Shown here piece after piece: positions 1 to 9,058 of a stretch of 32,764 nucleotides of DNA. Position 1 is the stretch's first letter, and every line of letters starts with the position of its first letter. The stretch is from assembly GCA_002716485.1 (NCBI GenBank), contig PBBE01000051.1:1-32764 (forward strand), in the 5' to 3' direction. The translations under genes were made by a program, and so were the position numbers. The notes below the pieces were generated by a model that had not been told where the DNA came from, did no database searches, and worked only from the letters and a program-made list of their open reading frames with translations. This DNA comes from Actinomycetota bacterium. Lineage in GTDB: Bacteria; Margulisbacteria; Marinamargulisbacteria; GCA-2716485.

Positions 1-1580
1 ATGCTGAGGAAGGGGTTACGGTCCCTATTGGTGTTCGTCATATTAATGTCATATTTCATCAATGGGTGGCGCGTTCCTTAAGTAAAGATATTGCCCATAA
101 GTATTTAAGTCGACAATTTGAAGGGTGTGAAGGGGATTTGATCATTAATATTGGTGGACATGACTTAATGATTAAACGGGCTTGTTTATATGTTTCTGGT
201 AAGTCGGGTCTTGATCTGACTTATGATTGTATTCAACGTCAGGTTATTCAGGATACCATTGCATTACCGTGTTGTGAGGGGGATGCGTTAAAGGCATTTT
301 CTAGATATTTTAGGGCATATATACAGAAGGGGTTTGTGAGTATTGAGTGTGAGTTCATAGGTCCAGATGGTGAGAGAATGTGTTTTCCTGAAAGTTATGC
401 GATTCTAATGGGGGCAAAGTTTATCTCTGAGCCTGCTAGGATGGGGTCTATATGGGGGATTAATCAAATGATGTTAGATCTTATTGATTCTGGGCAGATC
501 AGGACTTGGGATCAATTTTTTGATATGCACCCTATGAAAGGCGGCAGTTGGAAAAACGGGGGCGCAGCAACAACCAAAGCGCTTCAAATTGAGACGGCCT
601 CTAATCAGGTGATCATGATGTGGTTAGCTACTTTCTTAGAGTTTAGAGGGAACTGTTATTCAGAGGGGTTTCGTGAATTTGCGGATTTGTCGCTTCAAGA
701 GAGGCAAGATATATCAGTGCGTCAATGTCTAAGGATATCTAATGCAGTATTAAAACGATTGAGTCATCATCAAAGTTATATTCCTTTTTTAGATACAAGT
801 CGGGTTAGTAAATACCCCACAATGGGTATCTTGTTGTTTTTTGATGGGGATGGCTTCGGATTTTTGGGACAGACCAAGCGGCTCAGCTTTGAACATTCTT
901 TAATCGAGACTTTTCTTTATGAAGAGCTGATTTGGACGATTATGTTGAACTCAGCACATATCATGGGAATGGATTTGGGTGATATTGGAGAGATGGGTCA
1001 TCCTCAATTAGGAGGCAGGCACGTTAATTTGAAGGATCTTACGCACTATTTTAGTGGAATTCCTAAGATCGATAAAGGGTCAGTGATTAAAATCACTTCC
1101 TCGAAAACGGTCAGTTTAACCGCTGATATTTTTGAGGCATTGGGTGTTATAAGAGCTGAATTTTCAGCAAAGTTAAAAAAAGAATTTAATCAAAATAATA
1201 GTGAAGCGTTAAGGCGTTTGGTTGTTCAATTGTTACAGTTAGAAGATAAAACGGAGATGAGTTCATGGGCGCTTGCATTTAATCGTCAGTCTAGGTCGCT
1301 GAACGCGTCTTCGTTGTTATACTTGAGGCTTTATTCTCAACTATATCAAGTTCAAATACAGCTCTATTTGATTGATGCCCAGAAATCGAAATCTTGGAAT
1401 TTTGATACGGGGGGTATTGATGGGGCGTGTTTGAAGCCATTTCCAACGGATGTGCAGTTGCCAGCCCCAATACCGCCAAGAGGTGTCTCTCAGTCGACGC
1501 AGGTAATGTCTTTGGGTTGGGTTAAAATAGATGCTAAAGATGGTAAAGATGGCGACGATCGCTTTTTTAGTTTGGATTGA
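1..1580 (+). CDS. Unrecognised large protein, 5' end cut by window edge
   Basis: The frame is open from base 3 to the stop at 1578-1580, so the gene starts before this window. A GTG at 66 could be read as a start, but no ribosome site precedes it and the 21 codons upstream are also open and protein-like. At least 525 residues are visible. I do not recognise the family. The protein is rich in aromatic and hydrophobic residues, has a His-rich short stretch (LSHHQSY) and ends in a charged tail with KDGKDGDD. No signal peptide can be judged because the N-terminus is missing. It lies upstream of another unknown gene, which has its own promoter, so the two need not be one operon. Base composition is more AT-rich than the glyS region, which hints at accessory content. 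Confidence 0.7.
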   Translation, partial: AEEGVTVPIGVRHINVIFHQWVARSLSKDIAHKYLSRQFEGCEGDLIINIGGHDLMIKRACLYVSGKSGLDLTYDCIQRQVIQDTIALPCCEGDALKAFSRYFRAYIQKGFVSIECEFIGPDGERMCFPESYAILMGAKFISEPARMGSIWGINQMMLDLIDSGQIRTWDQFFDMHPMKGGSWKNGGAATTKALQIETASNQVIMMWLATFLEFRGNCYSEGFREFADLSLQERQDISVRQCLRISNAVLKRLSHHQSYIPFLDTSRVSKYPTMGILLFFDGDGFGFLGQTKRLSFEHSLIETFLYEELIWTIMLNSAHIMGMDLGDIGEMGHPQLGGRHVNLKDLTHYFSGIPKIDKGSVIKITSSKTVSLTADIFEALGVIRAEFSAKLKKEFNQNNSEALRRLVVQLLQLEDKTEMSSWALAFNRQSRSLNASSLLYLRLYSQLYQVQIQLYLIDAQKSKSWNFDTGGIDGACLKPFPTDVQLPAPIPPRGVSQSTQVMSLGWVKIDAKDGKDGDDRFFSLD

Positions 1581-1631
1581 TTTAAAGCTCTTTTTTTTGT
1601 GATGAAAAGAGAGGCTGAGTCTCCTTGGTCT

Positions 1632-1660
1632 TTGCAAAAACTTTGAAAATTACCTATACT
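1632..1660 (+). promoter_or_regulatory. Sigma70-type promoter directly before start codon (leaderless)
   Basis: TTGCAA (1632-1637), a 17-base spacer and TATACT (1655-1660) lie only 6 bases before the ATG at 1667. Transcription would start at or next to the ATG, so the mRNA would have essentially no 5' leader. No Shine-Dalgarno sequence is present. Confidence 0.7.
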
Positions 1661-1666
1661 TAGGCT

Positions 1667-3154
1667 ATGAAATTTTTAAGTCGGTTTGTTTTTATTGGGC
1701 TTCTTTTGGTTTTTATAGGGCCTGTTTCTCTCCAAGCATCAGTGGCTGATATTGAAAAAGCCATTAATACGACGGCGACTTATTCTCATGAGTCTGATTC
1801 TGATCTTGATTGTGACGATAAGGGGGTTCGTTGTGGTGGATATAAAACGACGGTATCAGTGATTGATCAGAATACACGATGGGTTCAAAAGACCTTTATT
1901 CCGGATGATTTTAACATTTGGGTTAGTTTGTATAATGAATTTCGTGCATTTGATACTTTAGAGTACTTTATTAATGAGGGTAAGATAACGCCTCAGGGGG
2001 AAGTGACTGCGTCATCAATTCGTGTTGGGAATCGTTTGGCTCAAACGGGTGAATGGGTTCATTTATCTCCTCTTAGGGTCCAATTAAAAGGAGAGTATTC
2101 AACAAAAGATTTATTTTTAGTCCTTAAAAAAGAGGGGGTATTAAGTGACCAAGGTAGGATTGCCGACTTTGAGGTGGGTACAGATCCGAAGATGATATTT
2201 GGAGGTACGAGAGCCCGTTTAGATGGGGTGACATTTGACTTTTATAGTGAGGTTCTTGGACAGGAATTTAGAGAAGAGTTGTATGATTTATTGGTGGCAC
2301 AGTCTACGATAGTAGAGGTTCAGACTTTAGAAAGTACCCGTTATGAATATGAAAGTGGTCGAGGTTTTTTCCTTGATCTTGTTGGGAATCTATTCCAGAC
2401 GGCATTTTTTACTCCTAAAGATAAGGTTCGGACTAGTAAACGAACTAAAAAATGGGTACCCAGTCTTGATGTGTCCGACTTTTTTCCGTCATTTGAGTTT
2501 GGATTTAATCGGTATCCGTATGATCGTGGCACGTATGGGCGTTTGTTGCTTAATGGTCAATCTCGTCAGAATCGGGTTAAGATTTCTACATTAACAGGGG
2601 GTGATACATTATTTCATAACTTTACTTATCAAGGGGATCGGCTTCAAGGTTTTCAAATTAATAATGATCGTCATCGTCATCATCATCGGGTAGAATCGGG
2701 GCCCTCTTTTTTTATATCAGAGTTAATCTCCTATTCTACATATTTGTTTTCAGTCGATCAATTTCGGGATCGTGATGTAGAGGGGCGTGAAATCGATACC
2801 CTTTCTATGTACTTATTAGGGAGCGGAGGTGGTTTTGCTTCTGAATATTTGCTTGGTGAAGCACAGCTGGGTCTTTCTTATTTGGATGGCAAGCTTAATC
2901 AGGCCTTAGGGGGTCATTGTTCTCTTGCCTTTCAGGCGTTTTTGGCCCGATTTTTATATCTTGATTTCAAATGGGTGTATCATACTCAGCCTAAGTATGC
3001 GTCACAAGGAAATTGGACTTATATGAATCGCTCTGTTGCCCTTAATATGCAGCTTAAAAAAGTAGGGCTTTGGGGCGGGTACCAGTGGCTTAATTCTGGG
3101 ACGACTTCGATTATGTCGGGCATGAACTTGGGCGTGACTTATCATTTTGACTAA
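1667..3154 (+). CDS. Secreted unknown protein, possible outer-membrane barrel end
   Basis: The 495-residue product starts with a clear signal peptide: a Lys/Arg start, a hydrophobic stretch (residues 7-20) and a likely cleavage after LQASVA or nearby. It should therefore leave the cytoplasm. The remainder is rich in Tyr, Phe, Gly and polar residues. The last 130 or so residues alternate hydrophobic and polar positions and end in a Tyr-His-Phe-Asp tail, resembling the last strands of outer-membrane beta-barrels; this is inference. A His/Arg cluster (HRHHHR) lies near residue 340. An early Cys pair (LDCDDKGVRCGG) could form a disulfide. I do not recognise the family. The start is set by the ATG 6 bases after a good -10 box. 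Confidence 0.75.
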   Translation: MKFLSRFVFIGLLLVFIGPVSLQASVADIEKAINTTATYSHESDSDLDCDDKGVRCGGYKTTVSVIDQNTRWVQKTFIPDDFNIWVSLYNEFRAFDTLEYFINEGKITPQGEVTASSIRVGNRLAQTGEWVHLSPLRVQLKGEYSTKDLFLVLKKEGVLSDQGRIADFEVGTDPKMIFGGTRARLDGVTFDFYSEVLGQEFREELYDLLVAQSTIVEVQTLESTRYEYESGRGFFLDLVGNLFQTAFFTPKDKVRTSKRTKKWVPSLDVSDFFPSFEFGFNRYPYDRGTYGRLLLNGQSRQNRVKISTLTGGDTLFHNFTYQGDRLQGFQINNDRHRHHHRVESGPSFFISELISYSTYLFSVDQFRDRDVEGREIDTLSMYLLGSGGGFASEYLLGEAQLGLSYLDGKLNQALGGHCSLAFQAFLARFLYLDFKWVYHTQPKYASQGNWTYMNRSVALNMQLKKVGLWGGYQWLNSGTTSIMSGMNLGVTYHFD

Positions 3155-3202
3155 GCGGCTCTGATGAGGGGTGTGTTCTTAAGGGGTTGGGACTATTGAA
3201 TG

Positions 3203-3211
3203 TGATACACT
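3203..3211 (+). promoter_or_regulatory. Extended -10 promoter just before radical SAM gene
   Basis: TGA-TACACT (3203-3211) is an extended -10 element 8 bases before the ATG at 3220. No convincing -35 or ribosome site is visible, so transcription is probably leaderless. Confidence 0.5.
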
Positions 3212-3219
3212 AACAGTAA

Positions 3220-3960
3220 ATGGCCACTCTTCGTTCATTGTGTTCTCAGTATATGCTCCAACTTACCACATCGTGTAATTTGAAATGTGGGTTTTGCCCG
3301 TTGTGGCAGGTTCAGCCGAAGCGGTCTGCGAATGTGTTGCCGTTGATTAAGGCGGGCACTTTTTTTGATTTGTTTCCTAGAAAGCAACTCTATAATGTGT
3401 TGGGCGGTGAACCGTTATTGAAGGGCGAGTTAGGGGTGGTATTGGCGTATTTGAAATCCGAAGGGATTCGGACCCGGTTATGGACCAATGCCCAGTTGCC
3501 TTTGGATGTACTGGCGACTTGTTTTGGGAGTGTGGATGAATTTATGCTGTATTTTCCGTCCCCTGATCCGGACGATTATCAATTGTTGACTGGGATGGGG
3601 GAGTGGACACAGTTTGAATCTAATTTGGATTATTTGCTTGCTGAGGGTCAATCGGTGGTTTTACAGTTCCCGATTTTGCCGGATACGGTGGACCGTTTGG
3701 CAGAGGCTTATGAGTTGGCTTATTACCGGGGCTTGGGTTTTTTGGCCCATTATTGTGTCACGGACCCGTTTTCTAAAGAGACGCGTCGTTATATAGAACG
3801 CTTTCGGCGGGTAAAAGGGGTATGGTTATATCCTCTGAAATATCGAAATGAAGGGGCCTGTCCTGCGGTCCCTACTCAGGCCTTGCGGCGTCCTTGGCCA
3901 CAACTTAGTAACCACTTGGATGAGTTGATGAATGGCCTCCCGTTTCGTTTTAGGGTATAA
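3220..3960 (+). CDS. Small radical SAM domain protein
   Basis: This 246-residue protein carries the canonical radical SAM iron-sulfur motif CX3CX2C (C19, C23, C26, read as CNLKCGFC) and the SAM-binding GGEPLL motif at residues 62-67. It should hold a 4Fe-4S cluster and cleave S-adenosylmethionine to start radical chemistry. The substrate cannot be named from the sequence. No C-terminal SPASM or twitch cysteine cluster is visible; only one later Cys sits in a GACPA context. The layout resembles activase or peptide-modifying members, but no small peptide gene lies beside it. The glyQ start codon follows 11 bases after its stop, and the glyQ -10 box overlaps that stop. Confidence 0.85.
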   Translation: MATLRSLCSQYMLQLTTSCNLKCGFCPLWQVQPKRSANVLPLIKAGTFFDLFPRKQLYNVLGGEPLLKGELGVVLAYLKSEGIRTRLWTNAQLPLDVLATCFGSVDEFMLYFPSPDPDDYQLLTGMGEWTQFESNLDYLLAEGQSVVLQFPILPDTVDRLAEAYELAYYRGLGFLAHYCVTDPFSKETRRYIERFRRVKGVWLYPLKYRNEGACPAVPTQALRRPWPQLSNHLDELMNGLPFRFRV

Positions 3961-3961
3961 T
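3956..3961 (+). promoter_or_regulatory. -10 box TATAAT for glyQ, overlapping upstream stop codon
   Basis: A perfect TATAAT spans the TAA stop of the radical SAM gene and ends 10 bases before the glyQ ATG at 3972. No ribosome site lies between. This suggests glyQS has its own leaderless promoter. A matching -35 is not obvious, which lowers confidence. Confidence 0.5.
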
Positions 3962-3971
3962 TGGGCGTAGG

Positions 3972-4856
3972 ATGTCGACGGAAATTACGTTTCAAGAAAT
4001 TATTTTTGAGTTACAGCACTTTTGGTCCAAGCAAGGGTGTTTGATTTTGCAGCCTTTTGATACTGAAAAAGGGGCTGGGACCATGTCGCCGTATACGTTT
4101 TTGAAGGCCTTGGGTCCCGAGCCTTGGAAGGTGGCGTATTTGGAGCCGTCGCGTCGACCTACTGATGGCCGGTTTTTTGAGAACCCGAACCGTTTGCAAC
4201 ATTATTTTCAATATCAAGTGATTCTTAAGCCATCTCCTCTGGATGTTCAGGACCAATATGTGAAGAGTTTGGCGGCTATTGGGATTGACCCTTCTCAGCA
4301 TGATATTCGTTTTGTGGAAGATAATTGGGAATCACCTACCTTAGGGGCGTGGGGGGTCGGTTGGGAAGTTTGGTTAGATGGCATGGAAGTGACCCAGTTT
4401 ACGTATTTTCAACAGTGTGGAGGCGTGGACTGTAAGCCGGTATCAGTGGAGATTACTTATGGGGTTGAGCGTCTGGCGATGTTCATTCAAAATAAAGACC
4501 ATGTTAAAGATATTGTTTGGCAAAAGACGCCGTCGGGGGTAGTGACTTATGGGGACGTGTATCAAGAGTCTGAGTTGGATCACTGTCATTATAATTTTGA
4601 GACTGCAGATTTGTCTCGTTTATTGCAGTTATTTGAGACCTATGAGACGGAGTGCTTGCATATTATCGATCAGAAGTTGGTCTATCCGGCCTATGAATAT
4701 TGTTTAAAGTGTTCTCATACGTTTAATCTTTTGGATGCCAGAGGCGCGATCTCTGTCTCTGAACGGGCCCAGTATATTCTTCGGATCCGGACCTTGGCAC
4801 GGAAATGTGCAGACTTATATTTATCGCGCCGTGAACCAGTGGAGGCGTCCACATGA
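3972..4856 (+). CDS. glyQ: Glycyl-tRNA synthetase alpha subunit
   Basis: This is the catalytic alpha chain of the bacterial alpha2-beta2 glycyl-tRNA synthetase, which activates glycine with ATP and charges tRNA-Gly in the cytoplasm. The 294 residues match the usual length of about 300. Family blocks are easy to see: the [17 protein letters not shown] segment, [15 protein letters not shown], and [18 protein letters not shown], followed by [14 protein letters not shown]. Its stop overlaps the glyS start by four bases (ATGA), so the subunits are translationally coupled. The start ATG lies 10 bases after a TATAAT box with no ribosome site, pointing to a leaderless transcript. Confidence 0.98.
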   Translation: MSTEITFQEIIFELQHFWSKQGCLILQPFDTEKGAGTMSPYTFLKALGPEPWKVAYLEPSRRPTDGRFFENPNRLQHYFQYQVILKPSPLDVQDQYVKSLAAIGIDPSQHDIRFVEDNWESPTLGAWGVGWEVWLDGMEVTQFTYFQQCGGVDCKPVSVEITYGVERLAMFIQNKDHVKDIVWQKTPSGVVTYGDVYQESELDHCHYNFETADLSRLLQLFETYETECLHIIDQKLVYPAYEYCLKCSHTFNLLDARGAISVSERAQYILRIRTLARKCADLYLSRREPVEAST

Positions 4857-6916
4857 GTACCTTTGTATTGGAGTTGGGTTGTGAGGAGATCCCAGCCCGC
4901 TTTATGACCGAACTTTTGGCGGCTCTGGCCACCGAAATGCAGACTTTTTTGACGGAGCAGTCCTTATCTTATGGCCGTGTCAGTAGTATGGGGACTTACC
5001 GGCGTTTGGTGGTATCAGTGATCGATCTTCAAGACCAACAGGACGATCGAACGAAGGTGATTAAGGGGCCTCCTTTGGCCATTGGCCAATCAGAATCCGG
5101 TGCGTTTTTGCCACCGGCCATTGGCTTTGCCAAGCGGGTTGGGGTGGATGTGTCAGACTTGGAAGTGGATGAGACGGGCCCTAAGCCAGTTTTGGTGGCC
5201 AAGCAGTTTGTTAAAGGTCGTCGTAGTCAGGAGATATTAGCTCAGGGCTTAGCGGATCTGGTTCAACGATTGCCGTTACGGATTCAGATGCGCTGGTCAG
5301 ATTCAGAGTCAATTTTTGTTCGGCCCCTTCATTGGGTCTTGGCCTTATTGGATGAGCATGTTTTACCAGTATCGATTTTGGGGGTCCAAGCGGACCGCTT
5401 CACTTATTCCCATCGCTTTTTGGGACCTGAGTCGGCCAGTATTCAAGGGGCCTCAATTTCAGTACCTGAGGCCAGTCAACTACCGTCTTTGTTGGCCAAG
5501 GCTTCGGTGGTCTTAGATCCGTCCGATCGTGAGCAGCGGGTCCGAATCGCTTTGTCGGAGCATCAGCAAGAGGATATTAATGACGCGTTGGTGACTGAAG
5601 TGGTCTTTTTGACCGAGTCGCCTACGCCGCTGTTGGGTCAATTTGATACCGCATTTTTGAGTGTGCCAGAGCCGGTATTAGTGGCGTGTATGACCCAACA
5701 TCAAAAATACTTTCCAATTTATGAGAATACCCAGTTAACGAACCGCTTTTTGGTTGTGGCGGATAATGTCACTGACCAGAACCAGGCGACTATTTTAAAG
5801 GGCAATGAACGGGTCTTGGCGGCTCGATTGGCAGATGCTCAATTTTTTTGGGAACAGGATTTAAAGCGACCTTTAGCGTCTTTGTTACCTCAGCTATCTC
5901 AAGTGATTTATCAACAGAACCTGGGCTCCATGGCCGATAAACAACAACGCTTAACTCAATTGGCCTTGGGCTTGGCAAGGGATTTGGGGTTGGAGACAGA
6001 TCCGGCCCTTATTCAACGTGCCGGTGGCCTTTGTAAGGCTGATTTGGTGAGCTTGATGGTGGGTGAGTTTGGGGGCTTGCAAGGGGTGATGGGGTCGTTA
6101 TATGCCCGTCATCATGGGGAAGATGATCAGGTTAGTGAGGCCATTCAGGCCCATTATCGACCTCAGTCGCAATCAGATCAGGTCCCAGACTCTGAGATTG
6201 GGGTTTTGTTGGGTTTGGCGGACCGGGCCGATTCAGTGGTGGCCAGTTTCTATAAGGGCTTGATTCCTACTGGATCCAAGGACCCGATGGGGGTACGGCG
6301 TGCTATTTTTGGGATATTAATGATTTGTTGGGACCGTGGTTATGACTTTGATCTGATCGCCTTTTTGGATCAAGCTTATGCCCAATTTGGCGATCAGGCG
6401 CATCATCGGGATGAGTTGTTGTCCTTTTTGAGGCAACGGGTCCGGGGCAGCTTAATTGAGACGGGCTTGGATTATGATGTGGTGGATGCGGTGTTGATGT
6501 CTCAGGACTCTGTTTTAAATGTGGTGGCGGTAAAACGCTCGGCCCAGGCGTTGGCGATGTTTCGTCAGACCCAAGCGGAGGCCTTTAAGGCCGTCACGGA
6601 TACAGCGGTTCGGGTCAAACGTTTGGCTAAAACAAAGGTCGCTCAGCAGTCGGTGACGGAGACGTTATTTTCTGATGAGGCGGAGCGGCAGGCGTGGCAG
6701 GCGTTCCAGTTATATATTAAATCCCAAGACCAGGTCTCGAATGATCAGGCTCGCTTGGAGGGGTTGTTGCCTTTAACAACGGCATTGGTGACGTACTTTG
6801 ATGATGTGTTGGTTATGGCCAAGGATGATAAGGTCCGGGATAATCGATTGGCCTTTTTGGCCCAAGTATCTGCCCTTTATCATCAGGTCGCCGATTTTGA
6901 GAAGGTGGTGATCTAG
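4853..6916 (+). CDS. glyS: Glycyl-tRNA synthetase beta subunit
   Basis: The 687-residue beta chain partners GlyQ and binds tRNA-Gly. Length is typical (689 in E. coli). It opens with the family's usual start ([12 protein letters not shown]), and includes the GTYRRLVV and KGPP segments near residues 45-75, [11 protein letters not shown], the HQKYFPIY block and an HD-like region. The C-terminal part carries the anticodon-binding-like helical domain ending in [17 protein letters not shown]. The start overlaps the glyQ stop as ATGA. Codon use is G/T-rich like its neighbours, with no sign of transfer or damage. Confidence 0.97.
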   Translation: MSTFVLELGCEEIPARFMTELLAALATEMQTFLTEQSLSYGRVSSMGTYRRLVVSVIDLQDQQDDRTKVIKGPPLAIGQSESGAFLPPAIGFAKRVGVDVSDLEVDETGPKPVLVAKQFVKGRRSQEILAQGLADLVQRLPLRIQMRWSDSESIFVRPLHWVLALLDEHVLPVSILGVQADRFTYSHRFLGPESASIQGASISVPEASQLPSLLAKASVVLDPSDREQRVRIALSEHQQEDINDALVTEVVFLTESPTPLLGQFDTAFLSVPEPVLVACMTQHQKYFPIYENTQLTNRFLVVADNVTDQNQATILKGNERVLAARLADAQFFWEQDLKRPLASLLPQLSQVIYQQNLGSMADKQQRLTQLALGLARDLGLETDPALIQRAGGLCKADLVSLMVGEFGGLQGVMGSLYARHHGEDDQVSEAIQAHYRPQSQSDQVPDSEIGVLLGLADRADSVVASFYKGLIPTGSKDPMGVRRAIFGILMICWDRGYDFDLIAFLDQAYAQFGDQAHHRDELLSFLRQRVRGSLIETGLDYDVVDAVLMSQDSVLNVVAVKRSAQALAMFRQTQAEAFKAVTDTAVRVKRLAKTKVAQQSVTETLFSDEAERQAWQAFQLYIKSQDQVSNDQARLEGLLPLTTALVTYFDDVLVMAKDDKVRDNRLAFLAQVSALYHQVADFEKVVI

Positions 6917-6919
6917 CTG

Positions 6920-7921
6920 ATGGAAGGTTTGCAGGTCTATCATGAGGAATATGGTGCGGCTGCGGAAGTGGTGAAGACCCGTCGTGAGGAATGGCCGGCG
7001 TTAAAGCCGTATCAAATTCGAGTGGCGATTTATGCGGCGCCGATTAATCCTGCAGATATTAATATGTTAGAAGGAAGCTATTTGTTACAGCCGCCTTTAC
7101 CGGCACGATTGGGTAACGAGGCGGTGGGGGTCGTGGAAGATTTGGGGGACCAAGTCGAGGGGATTTATAGTGACGATCATGTGATTATTCCGTTTCAAAA
7201 TAAACAGTTCTGGGAGGGGCTATGGGCGGAGTATGTGGTGTTAGATTATCGGGAGGTATTGGTGGTCCCTAAACAGATTTCTATGCCTCAGGCGGCCATG
7301 TTATCGGTGAACCCTTTAACGGCCTATGCCATGCTTACCCAATTTCAGGAACTCAATAAAGGGGAGTGGGTGGTCCAGAATTTGGCCAATTCAGGGGTGG
7401 GTCGCTGGGTGATTTATTTGGCGAAGAAGTTGGGCTATAAGACCTGTAATATTGTACGTTCGGATGCCTCGGTTGCGTCATTGAAAGCACTGGGTGCCGA
7501 TGAAGTGATTGTGTATTCGGATCATATGAGTCAGGCGATTAAAGAGGTGGCAGGGTATGCCCGATTGGGATTGAATGGGGTGGGGGGTAATAGTGCCAAG
7601 CAGGTGGCCAAGGCCATTAAAGCGGATGGTAGTTTGGTGACCTATGGGGCCATGGGCAGAGAGCAAATGATGATCGGAAACGCGTTATTAATCTATCGAA
7701 ATGTCAGTTTTTATGGCTTTAATCGTAGCCGATGGATCGCCCAGACACCGCGAGAGAAAGTCTGTCGGATGTACAAGGAGATTTTTGAGATGTTGGTGGC
7801 GGACCCGTTCACTATTCCAGTGGAAAAAACCTATGAGTTAGGGGATGCCCCTGCCGCGGTGGCCCATGCCATGCAGTCCGGACGGCAAGGTAAAATCTTG
7901 TTTAAGATGGGATTCTTTTAG
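6920..7921 (+). CDS. MDR-family 2-enoyl thioester reductase-like protein (MECR/ETR type)
   Basis: The 333-residue protein is a zinc-free medium-chain dehydrogenase/reductase of the enoyl-thioester reductase group, which reduces trans-2-enoyl thioesters with NADPH. Family signatures are INPADINMLEGSY at residues 42-54 (Tyr54 sits where the family places its catalytic Tyr), GNEAVGVV, VNPLTAYAML, and the nucleotide-binding segment NLANSGVGRWVIYLAKKLG. The structural and catalytic zinc cysteines of alcohol dehydrogenases are absent. A generic quinone oxidoreductase role cannot be excluded. It follows glyS by only 3 bases, so it is probably co-transcribed; no functional tie to tRNA charging is evident. 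Its stop lies against the end of a minus-strand small gene. Confidence 0.85.
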   Translation: MEGLQVYHEEYGAAAEVVKTRREEWPALKPYQIRVAIYAAPINPADINMLEGSYLLQPPLPARLGNEAVGVVEDLGDQVEGIYSDDHVIIPFQNKQFWEGLWAEYVVLDYREVLVVPKQISMPQAAMLSVNPLTAYAMLTQFQELNKGEWVVQNLANSGVGRWVIYLAKKLGYKTCNIVRSDASVASLKALGADEVIVYSDHMSQAIKEVAGYARLGLNGVGGNSAKQVAKAIKADGSLVTYGAMGREQMMIGNALLIYRNVSFYGFNRSRWIAQTPREKVCRMYKEIFEMLVADPFTIPVEKTYELGDAPAAVAHAMQSGRQGKILFKMGFF

Positions 7922-8187
7922 GCACGCTTAAGAGGGGGTTGTTTTGATAAGCGGCGTTTTAATTCATTGAGGACATCTTTGGAGAGTTGTCCTTTTGGGG
8001 TTGTATTTGTTTTAGGGCCGTCCCAACCTGAGTCAGGGGAGCCAAGGTCTTTTTTAATGGGTAGTCTTTTTTACCATTCTAGGGCGACCTTTTGGGCATT
8101 TTTTAGTGCGTTTTGGTAGTCTTCTCGTAGTTGTTGACGTCTTAGTGGTGTAGTCATTGTTGATCGGGTCTTTGGTACGTGTTTCAT
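7918..8187 (-). pseudogene. Small gene interrupted by an in-frame TAA (38 + 50 codons)
   Basis: On the minus strand an ATG at 8187 has a strong ribosome site (AGGAG, 7-base spacer) and a consensus promoter further upstream. It encodes 38 residues, MKHVPKTRSTMTTPLRRQQL onward, ending in VALEW before TAA (8073-8071). The same frame then continues for 50 clearly protein-like codons, including DLGSPDSGWDGPKT and KDVLNELKRRLSKQPPLKR, to a TAA at 7920-7918. The uninterrupted product would be about 89 residues, basic and cytoplasmic. I do not recognise the family. No ATG, GTG or TTG lies just after the internal stop to restart translation. Either a nonsense mutation or base-call error broke a small gene, or the stop is read through. 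This gene fills most of the 412-base gap between the flanking plus-strand genes. Confidence 0.5.
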
Positions 8188-8229
8188 GAGGGTGCTCCTA
8201 TGTTGTGTTTTGTGTGGATAACTAGAGGT

Positions 8230-8257
8230 ATTATGAATTAATTTATTTTTTTGTCAA
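8230..8257 (-). promoter_or_regulatory. Consensus promoter for the small minus-strand gene
   Basis: Read on the minus strand, TTGACA (8257-8252), a 16-base spacer and CATAAT (8235-8230) form a near-consensus sigma70 promoter about 43 bases before the ATG at 8187. The AGGAG ribosome site lies between. This supports the small gene being, or having been, expressed. Confidence 0.65.
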
Positions 8258-8333
8258 ATATTTTTAATGTTCATTTTGATTTATGGGATGGAGTTTGATA
8301 GTATTGAAATTTATATTTCGGAGGTGTTGTGGG

Positions 8334-9026
8334 ATGGCTGAGGACCTTGTTTTAGGGACGTTAGTGAAGCGTTATAAGCGGTTTTTTGTGGATGTGTGTT
8401 TAGAAAGTGGTGAATCGGTCACGGCCCACTGTCCGAATACGGGTCGTATGACGAGTTGTATCGGTGAGGGTTGGAAAGTGGCCTTGAGTCGATCAACGAA
8501 CCCGAAGCGCCGCTTGGCGTATACCATGGAGTATATTCATAATGGCTCGACGTGGATAGGGGTGAACACCCATCATGCAAATAGGATTGTGGCGTCGGCG
8601 TTGGCGGCCGGACAGATTACAGAGGTATCGGGATGGGGTGATTGGCGGCGTGAAGTGCGTGTGGGTGAGCATCGTTTGGATTTTATGAGTGAACGTGATG
8701 ATCAACGCCATTATTTGGAAGTGAAAATGGTGACCTTATTAGGGTCTGATGGATGGGTCCAGTTTCCGGATACGGTGAGTCAACGTGCCCAGGCGCATGT
8801 GGGCTTGTTAACGGATCTTGCCCAGCAAGCTGATACCCAGGCGACCATGTTTTTTTTGGTGCACCGTGGAGATGGGGCCGGGTTTCGACCGGCTGAGGAA
8901 ATTGATGCTAAGTATGCCCAAGGACTTCGCCTGGCGGCCCAATCTGGGGTCCAGGTTTTGGCCTATGATACCCAGGTCTCAGCATCGGGGACGGTTTTTG
9001 GTAAGTCAATACCCATTGTTTTGTGA
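8334..9026 (+). CDS. sfsA: SfsA family DNA-binding/nuclease-like protein
   Basis: SfsA proteins were named for sugar-fermentation stimulation and have a nuclease-like fold; their exact cellular role is uncertain. The 230 residues from the ATG at 8334 match the usual length (234 in E. coli). Conserved blocks are AHCPNTGRM near residue 30, WIGVNTHHANRIV, the nuclease-like LEVKMVTL, the FPDTVSQRAQAH block and MFFLVHRGD. A ribosome site (GGAGGT at 8320-8325, 8-base spacer) selects this start over an upstream ATG at 8283, which would add 17 residues not seen in the family. A possible promoter is TTGATT (8276-8281), 17 bases, TAGTAT (8299-8304). Confidence 0.95.
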   Translation: MAEDLVLGTLVKRYKRFFVDVCLESGESVTAHCPNTGRMTSCIGEGWKVALSRSTNPKRRLAYTMEYIHNGSTWIGVNTHHANRIVASALAAGQITEVSGWGDWRREVRVGEHRLDFMSERDDQRHYLEVKMVTLLGSDGWVQFPDTVSQRAQAHVGLLTDLAQQADTQATMFFLVHRGDGAGFRPAEEIDAKYAQGLRLAAQSGVQVLAYDTQVSASGTVFGKSIPIVL

Positions 9027-9058
9027 TAGTGAAAAAAGGGCGGGTAGTTAAGAAATAG

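Noticed and set aside
2667-2690. His/Arg-rich coding stretch (HRHHHR) as a DNA repeat or CRISPR-like unit
   Set aside because: It is only a short run of similar codons inside the secreted protein gene, with no spacer-repeat structure.
8283-8333. Upstream in-frame start for sfsA
   Set aside because: The 17 extra residues do not match the family, and a good ribosome site points to ATG 8334.
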